DNA of 64,000 bases from DSBN01 sp041686355. Its GTDB lineage: Bacteria; Spirochaetota; Spirochaetia; DSM-16054; Sediminispirochaetaceae. The stretch spans positions 39,953 to 103,952 of the forward strand of contig JAWLDZ010000001.1 in NCBI GenBank assembly GCA_041686355.1, read 5' to 3'. Positions 42,283 to 50,348 of this stretch are shown here, piece by piece (position 1 is the first letter of the stretch; each line of letters begins with the position of its first letter). The position numbers and the translations under genes are program-made. A model generated the notes under the pieces. The model did not search any database. It worked only from the letters and a program-made list of their open reading frames with translations, and was not told the DNA's origin.

Positions 42283-45200
42283 CGAGGTATAATTTCCAGA
42301 ATAAGCTCTACTTCGCCCTTGGATAACTTGGTAGCCCGCACTATTTCATCAATGCTCCACCCTTGGTGTGCCAAGCGAGTCACTACATCACGAGCACCCA
42401 TGGATGGGGCCCCCTCCTGCCGCTTGGCATCCTTACCGCCCTCTTTTAGAAGGGTTCCAAGCAGTTTCACCTGCTCCTTGGCCTGAGAGTTGATCTCTTC
42501 CAAACGGGTTTCTGTCTTTGCAAGCCATTCACGGGCCTTCTGCATGCGCTCTGTCCGCTCCTCAGCATCCTTAAGTATGGCATCCATCTGCTCCATCTGT
42601 TCAATTGCCTGATCAACCTTCTCTTTGTTATTTGCCAGTTGAACAATTCGCTGTCCTACATCCTGCAGTTGCTGAGGCATCTCCGCGGTCCTGCTTTCAA
42701 GGGAATCGATATTTTTATCCAGATCTTCAATCTTTTGAAAGTTTTTATCCACCTGCTGAATTGTACTGTCGATAACCTTCTGTCGATTTTCGAGACGCTC
42801 ATACTTCTGCTCGACGCTCTGCTCCAGCTCTTCGAGGCTGCGAATAGTGGCCTGAATATTCTGCAGGGTATCATGACTGTCGGTTACTTTTTCCAGCTTC
42901 ATATCTATGGTTTGCGAGATATTTATAAGTTTCTTAAAGTCCCCCTCCATCTCTTCTATACGCTGTTTTTCATTGATGAAGCGGTTCATTTTGTTGCTGA
43001 CTTCTTCACCCATTTTTCTAATCGACATAAATTTCTTTTCTGTCTCACGAATCTCCCCGCTCAGCCCCTGGACACGGGTTATTTCTCCCTTCAGATCCTC
43101 TATGTTTTCCTGAAGTGTATCTTTCAGTGAGTCAGCTCGATCAAAAATCTTGGTCTGGGCGGTAAAATTCTTCTGTCGCTTGTCGATCTCCTGCAGGTTC
43201 ACTTGCAGATTGGTGTACCCTTCTTCAATTTTGCCGAACAGTTTTTTCTGCATCTGCTCAGTTTTCTCCTTGGTATCTTGAGAAATTGAGCGAAAATCTT
43301 TGATTTTTTTGTCCATATCAAGCTGGAATTCACGGTTTTTCTTTTGAATCTCCAGCATAAAGTTCTCATATTCACGATTAAAACTGTCAAAAGCGGCATC
43401 CGTCTTCCGCTGCAATTCACCCTCCAGCTCAAGCACACGGTCAGATATCTCTTTGAGCTCATTCTTCAAACGTGTCCGTTCGTCCTGGGACTGGAGAATG
43501 AGTTCGTCCCGCTGACTCTCAAATTCTCCCTTAAGTACCGATACTGTATCGTCTATTTCCTTCCGAATGTTCTCGTAGCGGGTGCGTATATCCTCATCGG
43601 CCGATTGAATCTGCTGCTCAATCTGAGTGCGCCACACATTCAGCTCTGATTCGGTTGTTTCAACAGTGGAATCAATAACGGAGCGGCGCTCATTGACCCC
43701 GGTTTCCAGTTCGCTAAGGGTATTTTCCAGCTCACGTTCACTTCGCTTAAGTTGCGCTTCCTTCGCAGACTGATAGTCGGCAAACTCTTTTTGAAAAGCG
43801 GCCTGGCTTTGCTGCTTGGCTGTCTCTATCTCGCCCTTTAGATCACCCTCTAGACCCTCAAGCTGCTGTGAGGTGTGGTCCATGCGCTCCTGGATTCTAT
43901 CTTGAAAGCTCTGTACCTGGTTCTCAAACTTTTCCTGCTGGGTATAGACGCGGTTTTGCAACTCTGATAATCGATCCCGAAGGGCATCACTATACTCCTC
44001 TTCTACCCGTTGGCGCTGGGTATCCTGTTCTCCTGTCATTTCTGAGAGGCGGTTTTCTAATTGGAGTTTCCATTCTTCAAAACGTTCATCAAGTTTTTCT
44101 GAACGTCCCTCCAAATCCTTGTAAAAAGCACTTTCAAACTCTTCAAGACGAGTTGAGACATTCTTAGCAGCCTCATCCTTCAGTTCCGACAGCTGATTTT
44201 CTACTTCCGTCAGGGCATCATGCACTGCCTGTATATCCGTCTGAGCCTTCAGCCGCTGCTCCTCCCGTTCCTGTTCTAACTGCTTTTCAAATTCCTGGAA
44301 CTCTCCGCGTATACGAGTAGTTACTCGATCCATCGCCTGCCGAAGGTTCTTATCCAGGGAATCGATATCCTGGGTGGCCTCCTCCATCTTTGCAAAGCGG
44401 TAGTTCATTTGCTCTTCGTAGTCGCGTATCTTCTGGTCCATTGCATCAAGCTTTTGACGTACTTGACTGTCTGTACTATCTGTCTCGGAATTCAGATCGG
44501 CATATTTTCGGTTTAACGATTCCGAGAGTTCCTGGAATTGCTGATCAAACTGGGAATACTGCTGGGTATATTTCTGCTGCAGTGACTCCGCCCTCTGCTG
44601 GAAGTTCTGCTCGGTCTCTTCGATAGTGCTGTTTATATGCTCTTTTAATTTTGAAAAGGCCTCGTGTTCAAGTGCAACTCCCCGTTCTGCCGCCTGCTGC
44701 AGAGAGTTTTGGTACTTCTGCTCTATTCCACTGACCCGCTCATGGAAAGTGGAAATCTTCTCCTGAATTGTCTGCTCTACATCCTCTACATTTCCATTAA
44801 GTACACGCAGTTCATGCTCTATTTGTTCCAGCATTTCATCGCCCTGGGCTTTAATGGAATCCTTAGTCTCCGACAGCTGTTGTGCCAGTTGTTCCTGGAG
44901 TCTTTCACCGGACTGTTCAGCTTGGTATACCTTTTCATCCAAATCATTTTGGATCTGTTCAAAGGCCTCTCGGGCAAACTGTTCGCGGCGAGTATCCAGC
45001 TCGTCCATATGGCTATTCAGCTCAGTTAATCGCTCTTCGTCGGACTGGATTTTTTCATTGAAATTTTCGGCTAACTGCTTTGAATAGGCAAAGGCCTTCT
45101 GTGCACTCTGTTTCAGTGCCTTTTGGTTCATGCTGTTGAACTCTTCCGTGATAGCGGGCAAACGTTTTTCTAAATGCTGTATCCGCTCCTGGGTTCCACT

Positions 45201-45608
45201 CAGCTGCCGTCCCACCTTATCTACGAACTCTGATTCATTATGCAGACGCTGGAGGTTTTCATCGACCTTGGTGGTCATATCTTTTAATTCTGATAAGGCC
45301 TTATCATATTCACCAATCCGCTGATTTATCTGCTGCATAGAAGAAGCCCGATTCTCAAGCTCCTCCTCAGCTGTTTTGATCCGTTTCAGGATCTCTTTGC
45401 CGGTTTTTTGGTGTACATCCAGTTCTATCCCCAAATTCTTTACTTCTGTAGTTTTACTCTCGACAAAGCCATCCAGCTCTTCCTTAATTTTCTCAGAATA
45501 GCGCTTTATCTTAGTGAGTGAACGGTTGTTTTTATCGAGCTGACGATATACTGATAGAATAAGCAGTACAATTAAAAGCGTTAAAATATTTCCCAAAGAG
45601 AATAGCAT
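42276..45608 (-). CDS. Giant membrane-anchored coiled-coil protein (SpiroCoCo-type)
   Basis: A 1110-residue protein. One N-terminal membrane helix (LGNILTLLIVLLILSVYRQL, about residues 5-24) is followed by roughly 1000 residues of almost unbroken heptad coiled coil, rich in Glu, Gln, Lys, Arg, Leu. The last 45 residues change character (GARDVVTRLAHQGWSIDEIVRATKLSKGEVELILEIIP) and look like a small helix-turn-helix module. I recall spirochaete proteins of this build under the name SpiroCoCo; no search was possible. It could be a cytoplasmic filament or tether; the HTH end may bind DNA or another protein. GGGAG precedes the ATG. It lies next to grpE. Confidence 0.85.
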   Translation of the reverse strand: MLFSLGNILTLLIVLLILSVYRQLDKNNRSLTKIKRYSEKIKEELDGFVESKTTEVKNLGIELDVHQKTGKEILKRIKTAEEELENRASSMQQINQRIGEYDKALSELKDMTTKVDENLQRLHNESEFVDKVGRQLSGTQERIQHLEKRLPAITEEFNSMNQKALKQSAQKAFAYSKQLAENFNEKIQSDEERLTELNSHMDELDTRREQFAREAFEQIQNDLDEKVYQAEQSGERLQEQLAQQLSETKDSIKAQGDEMLEQIEHELRVLNGNVEDVEQTIQEKISTFHERVSGIEQKYQNSLQQAAERGVALEHEAFSKLKEHINSTIEETEQNFQQRAESLQQKYTQQYSQFDQQFQELSESLNRKYADLNSETDSTDSQVRQKLDAMDQKIRDYEEQMNYRFAKMEEATQDIDSLDKNLRQAMDRVTTRIRGEFQEFEKQLEQEREEQRLKAQTDIQAVHDALTEVENQLSELKDEAAKNVSTRLEEFESAFYKDLEGRSEKLDERFEEWKLQLENRLSEMTGEQDTQRQRVEEEYSDALRDRLSELQNRVYTQQEKFENQVQSFQDRIQERMDHTSQQLEGLEGDLKGEIETAKQQSQAAFQKEFADYQSAKEAQLKRSERELENTLSELETGVNERRSVIDSTVETTESELNVWRTQIEQQIQSADEDIRTRYENIRKEIDDTVSVLKGEFESQRDELILQSQDERTRLKNELKEISDRVLELEGELQRKTDAAFDSFNREYENFMLEIQKKNREFQLDMDKKIKDFRSISQDTKEKTEQMQKKLFGKIEEGYTNLQVNLQEIDKRQKNFTAQTKIFDRADSLKDTLQENIEDLKGEITRVQGLSGEIRETEKKFMSIRKMGEEVSNKMNRFINEKQRIEEMEGDFKKLINISQTIDMKLEKVTDSHDTLQNIQATIRSLEELEQSVEQKYERLENRQKVIDSTIQQVDKNFQKIEDLDKNIDSLESRTAEMPQQLQDVGQRIVQLANNKEKVDQAIEQMEQMDAILKDAEERTERMQKAREWLAKTETRLEEINSQAKEQVKLLGTLLKEGGKDAKRQEGAPSMGARDVVTRLAHQGWSIDEIVRATKLSKGEVELILEIIPRK

Positions 45609-45862
45609 GGTCCCAACTCCCAGTTTTACCTATGGCAACTTCAAAAAGCAATTATTTTCAAAGCATTTCAAAGCACCAGGGTAAAATTTTTAACTACTTA
45701 TAAGTCAAATAATTAAAAATCCTACCCCTCTTTTATAGATTGTTCAATACTCACATTTTAAACAATCTCTCATGTTACCTGTAATTGTTACCCAGGAAAC
45801 ACAAGTTGTCAATTACATTCACAGCGATTACATCCCGGTGCAGTTAGTGTAGTTTTATCCGA
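45609..45862. other. 254-bp intergenic region with weak palindromes
   Basis: No gene is seen. Near 45633-45678 lies a sequence resembling the dispersed hairpin family (GGCAACTTCAAAAAGC...). AGATTGTT/AACAATCT (45737-45744 and 45761-45768) form an 8-bp inverted repeat. The region should carry the promoter of the coiled-coil gene and the end of the HAD transcript; neither is clear. Confidence 0.45.
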
Positions 45863-46555
45863 TCACTTCTGAGCTGAAGAGTTTTGTACTAACTCATCTA
45901 AAATACGGATGCGCAGCTCATTGAAGGAGGAGAAGATTATATCAGCCTGGGTAGTTGAACCCGAATCAGGGTTCGCGAATAGAGGTTTCAGCCAGGCCGT
46001 CCGCATTCCTGCCGCTGCTGCACCAATAACATCATACTTATAAGAATTCCCAACATACAATATCTCTTCCGGTGCTATCCCGAATTCTCGTATCATGTGC
46101 TGAAATGGTATCGGATTCGGTTTAAGATAGCCGGTATCTTCGGAGGAAAAGCTGAAATCGAACAGATCATCCAGCTTCAGGAATTTCAGTTTGTTTTTAA
46201 TAGGAAAATCAGAGAGGGCTCCTAGAAGAATGCCGTTCCGCTTAAGAGCCAGCAGGGTTTCACGTACCTGGCGAAAGGGGCTAATACGACGAAATGAGTG
46301 CTCCCATCGATGGTACAGGTGCCGCTCCATCCTGTCACGTGCCCGCTCTTCAGTGATACCCAGTTTATTGGCCAGCAGCTGGGCCTGTTTATCATGTAAG
46401 GGCTCATCGTAGTCAATGCGCCGCATATCCTTCCGCACCTGTCCAAAATAATACATTAAGCGGGGGGCGCTCAAAAAGGAAGGCAGGGAGCACAAAAACA
46501 TTTGGTAATTAGGATAGAGTGTCCCGTCTACGTCAAATCCTACCGCCTTTATCAT
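45863..46555 (-). CDS. HAD-superfamily hydrolase
   Basis: A 230-residue cytoplasmic phosphatase-like enzyme. HAD motif I is VGFDVDGTLYPNY (D8, D10). The helical cap follows (about 20-90), then motif II LLGALSDFPIKNK, a Lys site near 145, and motif IV ILYVGNSYKYDVIGAAAAGM. AAGGAG lies 8 bases before the ATG. It is last in the ExbBD-TonB run, 54 bp after tonB. The substrate is unknown; it may be unrelated to the transport genes. Confidence 0.87.
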   Translation of the reverse strand: MIKAVGFDVDGTLYPNYQMFLCSLPSFLSAPRLMYYFGQVRKDMRRIDYDEPLHDKQAQLLANKLGITEERARDRMERHLYHRWEHSFRRISPFRQVRETLLALKRNGILLGALSDFPIKNKLKFLKLDDLFDFSFSSEDTGYLKPNPIPFQHMIREFGIAPEEILYVGNSYKYDVIGAAAAGMRTAWLKPLFANPDSGSTTQADIIFSSFNELRIRILDELVQNSSAQK

Positions 46556-46609
46556 TCAAGAAGCTCCTTACAATGGGTGTACTTACAGTATTGTATCAAT
46601 CTTATTGCA

Positions 46610-47635
46610 TCAATCTGCAGTGCGGATGATGATTCGGGCCATTCCCCTGACCGGCTCTGCTTCCTGCGGAGCGTCGGAGAATTCCCAGGTTTGAACCGCC
46701 TCTTTGACTCTCGCATCAACTATCGGAATACTACTGGAAGAGCGCTCGATATTCAAGTCCATCGTTCTTCCGTTCGAGAGAAGGGTAAAGCTTACCACCA
46801 CCTCTACTCTCCCAGGCAGCCCTTCCAGCTCCTCTGGGCTGAGCTTAGGCAGGGAGGAGCGCTCCAGCTTTCGAGCCGTATTTTCACCCTCTAACGCGTA
46901 CACTATATCGCCGCCTTCCTCCGTCCTGACGCTGGAGGTACCACTTGCGCTGCCGTCGCCTCCCTGGGCAGTACCATTCGAAGAGCCCTCTTCGCTCGCC
47001 TGTACCGACTCAAGCTCCTCCATCATGTCTTCGTCAAACACCGATCGAGAGCCTGCTTGTGAGTCTTCGGCAGTCCGGCCGGTATCCGGCTGTCGGCGGT
47101 CAGTCTCTCTTGACTCTGGCGGCTCTTCCTCGGCAAAATCGATACGTGAGCCTTCAGAGCTTCCCTGCTGCTGTTCCGGGGCCACCCTGTCGGCGGTACG
47201 CCCTTCGAGAGATTGAGACGCCGGGGGCTGCTCCGAGGAGGGCTCCCGGGGAGCGCGTCTTCGCTCCGTTTCCTGTATTTCGCTACCGGAGGGTGTGGGT
47301 ATGCTCCATTCCTCTTCAGCTGCCCGCTCCGGTTGTGCCTGGGCAGCTGCCTGCCGGGGAGGGCTTTCCTGCTGCTGCGGCGCGGCCGCCGGCTCTTCAG
47401 GCTCCGCAGGCGGCTCCGACGGCTCTGTACGGGGCTCCTCGGGCTCCGGCGGCTCCGTAGGCTGTGGTAAGGCTTCGGGGGGCACAGGCTCAAAGCGCAC
47501 CGCGACCGGACCTAGGCGCTGCTCATCTATATCTTGTCCAAGATCTACCAAACCCAGCATCAAGACTATTATAGTGTGGATGACCAGAGCGGCGAGTATA
47601 CTGATTATCTGTCTATCCCCTGTGGGTGTTCGCAT
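46610..47635 (-). CDS. TonB-like energy transducer
   Basis: A 341-residue protein. One N-terminal membrane helix (about 9-30, IISILAALVIHTIIVLMLGL) carries the His of the TonB family. A long periplasmic linker, rich in Pro, Glu, Arg, Gln and Ser (residues about 45-255), spans the envelope. The C-terminal 80 residues are a TonB-C fold (RVEVVVSFTLLSNGRTMDLNI, SSIPIVDARVKEAVQTWEFS). The ATG at 47635 shares its A with the ExbD stop (TGATG). It should pass the ExbBD proton-driven force to an outer-membrane partner, most simply the barrel protein encoded in the same run. Confidence 0.88.
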   Translation of the reverse strand: MRTPTGDRQIISILAALVIHTIIVLMLGLVDLGQDIDEQRLGPVAVRFEPVPPEALPQPTEPPEPEEPRTEPSEPPAEPEEPAAAPQQQESPPRQAAAQAQPERAAEEEWSIPTPSGSEIQETERRRAPREPSSEQPPASQSLEGRTADRVAPEQQQGSSEGSRIDFAEEEPPESRETDRRQPDTGRTAEDSQAGSRSVFDEDMMEELESVQASEEGSSNGTAQGGDGSASGTSSVRTEEGGDIVYALEGENTARKLERSSLPKLSPEELEGLPGRVEVVVSFTLLSNGRTMDLNIERSSSSIPIVDARVKEAVQTWEFSDAPQEAEPVRGMARIIIRTAD

Positions 47636-48045
47636 CACTCCTCTTCTCGCATCCGTAGGTTAACTCCCTCAAATCCGTGCTGTCTAAGGGTATCGAGCAC
47701 CCGGACCATCAAACTGTAGGAGACACTCTGATCTCCTTCTACTACAACGGTTTGGATCTCCCGCAGCTCCTCCCGCTGGGAAAACTGCTGCAGGGCCTCC
47801 TCAAGGGTTTCTAGACTATACTGCTCTTTGTTCAGATAGATCTGATCTTCCTCGGCAATGGTAACCACTAGGCGGGTCATAACCGTCGGTTCTGCACTCG
47901 AGGCCTCCGGCAGAGTGAGAGATATGCCCGGAGTAAGGATAAAAGTACTGGATACCATGAAAAATACGACCAGCTGAAACACTACATCTATGAGGGGTAC
48001 TAAATCAACCGTGGCAGTCGGTTTTAAACGCCGTTTGAATTGCAT
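47635..48045 (-). CDS. ExbD/TolR-family protein
   Basis: A 136-residue inner-membrane protein. It has a short cytoplasmic N-terminus, one helix carrying the key acidic residue in VDLVPLIDVVFQLVVFF (Asp near 25), and a periplasmic domain (TRLVVTIAEEDQIYLNKEQYSL). GGAAGGA lies 7 bases before the ATG, 3 bp after exbB. It forms the proton channel with ExbB. Confidence 0.93.
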   Translation of the reverse strand: MQFKRRLKPTATVDLVPLIDVVFQLVVFFMVSSTFILTPGISLTLPEASSAEPTVMTRLVVTIAEEDQIYLNKEQYSLETLEEALQQFSQREELREIQTVVVEGDQSVSYSLMVRVLDTLRQHGFEGVNLRMREEE

Positions 48046-48048
48046 GGG

Positions 48049-48654
48049 CTAATCCTTCCCTAGTAGAACTACCAAATCATTTACACGGTTCTCTAAACGG
48101 ATGATGATATGATTTACCTTATTCACCAAGAAATTATAAAAGGCAACCGTAGGAACAGAGACCATTATACCCGCAGCAGTAGTCAGGAGGGCCTCGGAAA
48201 TACCTGTTGCCAAGACGGCCGGGTCTCCAACGGCTCCACCAAAACTGCCCAGTACTCCGAAGGCCTTTATGTTTCCGGTAACCGTTCCCAGCAGCCCTAG
48301 TAAGGGTGTTATATGAGCGATAGTTCCCAAGGATGTGAGATACCGCTCCAAATGAGGAATTTCCAGATTCGCCGCACTCATTATGGAGTCTTTGATCTCA
48401 CTTTGGGTGAAGTTACGATTCTCGATTCCAACCTTCATCAAATTTGAGACTGGTGAAGGATTGTTTTCGCAAATATTCAGCGCCTCGTCATAATGGTGTT
48501 TCTTCAAAACCGATTTAAGACGGCTTATAAGATTCTCCTCATCAACTCGAATACGTCGGAAAAAGAGAAAACGTTCAATTATTATTGCTGTTGCTACTAC
48601 CGAAAGGAACAGAATTATTATCATAATAATTCCACCTTTTCCAATTAATTCCAT
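48049..48654 (-). CDS. ExbB/TolQ/MotA-family proton channel protein
   Basis: A 201-residue inner-membrane protein with three helices: residues about 8-28, about 105-130 (GTIAHITPLLGLLGTVTGNIKAF) and about 150-175 (GISEALLTTAAGIMVSVPTVAFYNFL). The conserved segments of ExbB are intact. It is expected to form the pentameric ring around ExbD. AAGGAAGG precedes the ATG. Confidence 0.94.
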   Translation of the reverse strand: MELIGKGGIIMIIILFLSVVATAIIIERFLFFRRIRVDEENLISRLKSVLKKHHYDEALNICENNPSPVSNLMKVGIENRNFTQSEIKDSIMSAANLEIPHLERYLTSLGTIAHITPLLGLLGTVTGNIKAFGVLGSFGGAVGDPAVLATGISEALLTTAAGIMVSVPTVAFYNFLVNKVNHIIIRLENRVNDLVVLLGKD

Positions 48655-48716
48655 ATACTCACCCTTCCTTTCTTCATACAGGATTATTACTAGTCATTGT
48701 TCGAGTCTCGTCTTTC

Positions 48717-50348
48717 TTACAGAGAAATCTCAGTTTTCAATGTAACATTCAGACCACGCTGTTCATATTCACCCCACCACGGCCTTCCATCTTCATAAAA
48801 GGGAGCCAGCAAATCGTTCCCTTCCAGAACCAGGTTGATTCCCTTGGATAATAGATAACTCATTTGAAACCGCATTTCAGGAAGTTCTCCGATTTCAAAA
48901 TCACCTTTGAAGGAAGTCTCGAAACCTGTGTTCCGGTTTGAATAGCTTAGCCCTCCCTGAATAAGGTGTTCAGGATACAGCGGTTGTAGTTCACCCATCA
49001 ATTGCCCCTGCCAGCCTGCTTCAAGAGTCATGTTCTCGCCAAAATAATAGGTCACTTGGGTTTGTACCTCTATCAGCTCCCGTTCGTCAATGGTAAAAGG
49101 GAACAGGCCTGAGTCTGGATCACGGACCTCAAGATCCTTCGGTACAACAATTCCCTGCAGCAAGTTCCAATCGACACCTGCGGTTATACGAAATTCCGAG
49201 TTTGGAGTAAAAGCGAGGTGTGAATACACCTGCCACCCGTGCTGCAGATTGTGGCTAGGAGTAGTATCGAGCAAGGGGTAACTGTCCCAGAGATCTCTGT
49301 ATAACAGCTGTTCAATACTGTACCCGCCTCCTAAGCGATAAAGGAAATCCCCGGCTACCCCCTCCAACTCAGCGTTCCAGGGAAATAAAAAGCTGTTTTC
49401 CGTATCCCAGTGACTGCCTATCTGCCCTGTTATGTCAAAGCGGTTAAAATACAGCTTAGAGGTAAATTCCCCCCAGCCTTGCTGCAGCTGAACCTCTTGG
49501 GGTGCCTGTTGAAACCTATATCCACCGGAGAGCCCGACATACCATCGATCATTTTCAAAGACACCGGTAGTGAGAGCTTCAAGGTACTGCTCTTCCGCTT
49601 CATCCTGCATTCCGATTAGCTGGGAGCCACTATGGGCGGTAAGTTGGGTTGAAAGCGATATAGGCCATTCAAAGTCCCGGGTGTAAGAACCGCTGCCGCG
49701 AATAAATCGATGGATCACCGAATTTGCTTTAGTAAAATCCTGCAATCCGGTTTCAGTTTCAAAATAGCTGGCCCTCACGGACCCGCTATTCCTACCACTC
49801 TCAAACTCTACTTTACCAGACAACTCCTCCCGACGATCAAAATAACCGGTACCGGCGGCATTACTTCCATAGCCGTCAATTCCCTCGTGGGAAAAACGAA
49901 ATTGATAGAGAGGCATTTCTCCCCGTTTATAGAGGGCGATATCCCCAATTAAGTGATTATCACTTCCGCCGCCAATAACCCCTTCGCTGAAAAAAGCCGC
50001 CTCCCTGGGAGCGGTATCCTCCGCATACTGAGGCCTCGAAGACAAAATATCCGGTGACGATACTTCCAAAGCTCCAGCCTCAGGCAGCAGTTCCTGAATT
50101 GTAGGAAGTGCAATAACATCACCCTCAGGCAGATCCGGAGCAATGGATTTCTGCTCGATTGCTGAATACTCCAACACCACCGTCGGCAGTTCTACCTCAG
50201 GGTCTCCAGGAGCGGCTCTCTCTTCAGTACTCCCTTCAGTGGACGGCTGCTGGGCCGAGAGCTCAAGGGCAAGGAAAAAACACAGTAGTCCGCAGAGGAT
50301 TAAGGCAGTAGTGCGAACAGGACCTTCAGTTAAGTTGTTTACTCGCAT
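48717..50348 (-). CDS. Outer-membrane beta-barrel protein linked to the TonB system
   Basis: A 543-residue exported protein. A signal peptide spans residues about 10-35 (LILCGLLCFFLALELSAQ). About 100 residues of acidic linker follow with a TonB-box-like stretch (ELPTVVLEYS). From residue about 130 alternating aromatic/polar strands are typical of an outer-membrane barrel (LYQFRFSHEG, VRASYFETETGL, WYVGLSGGYRFQ), ending LNVTLKTEISL. No plug domain is recognisable, so it is not a standard TonB-dependent receptor. GGAGGAG precedes the ATG, which shares an A with the stop of the TPR gene (TGATG). Confidence 0.78.
   Translation of the reverse strand: MRVNNLTEGPVRTTALILCGLLCFFLALELSAQQPSTEGSTEERAAPGDPEVELPTVVLEYSAIEQKSIAPDLPEGDVIALPTIQELLPEAGALEVSSPDILSSRPQYAEDTAPREAAFFSEGVIGGGSDNHLIGDIALYKRGEMPLYQFRFSHEGIDGYGSNAAGTGYFDRREELSGKVEFESGRNSGSVRASYFETETGLQDFTKANSVIHRFIRGSGSYTRDFEWPISLSTQLTAHSGSQLIGMQDEAEEQYLEALTTGVFENDRWYVGLSGGYRFQQAPQEVQLQQGWGEFTSKLYFNRFDITGQIGSHWDTENSFLFPWNAELEGVAGDFLYRLGGGYSIEQLLYRDLWDSYPLLDTTPSHNLQHGWQVYSHLAFTPNSEFRITAGVDWNLLQGIVVPKDLEVRDPDSGLFPFTIDERELIEVQTQVTYYFGENMTLEAGWQGQLMGELQPLYPEHLIQGGLSYSNRNTGFETSFKGDFEIGELPEMRFQMSYLLSKGINLVLEGNDLLAPFYEDGRPWWGEYEQRGLNVTLKTEISL

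Noticed and set aside
45737..45768. Hairpin as terminator of the upstream coiled-coil or HAD transcript
   Set aside because: The 8-bp stem has a 16-base loop and no T tract on either strand, and it lies upstream of the coiled-coil gene.
46704..47663. Several overlapping plus-strand frames opposite tonB
   Set aside because: They arise from the Pro/Glu/Arg-rich linker of TonB; composition is biased and no start sites fit.
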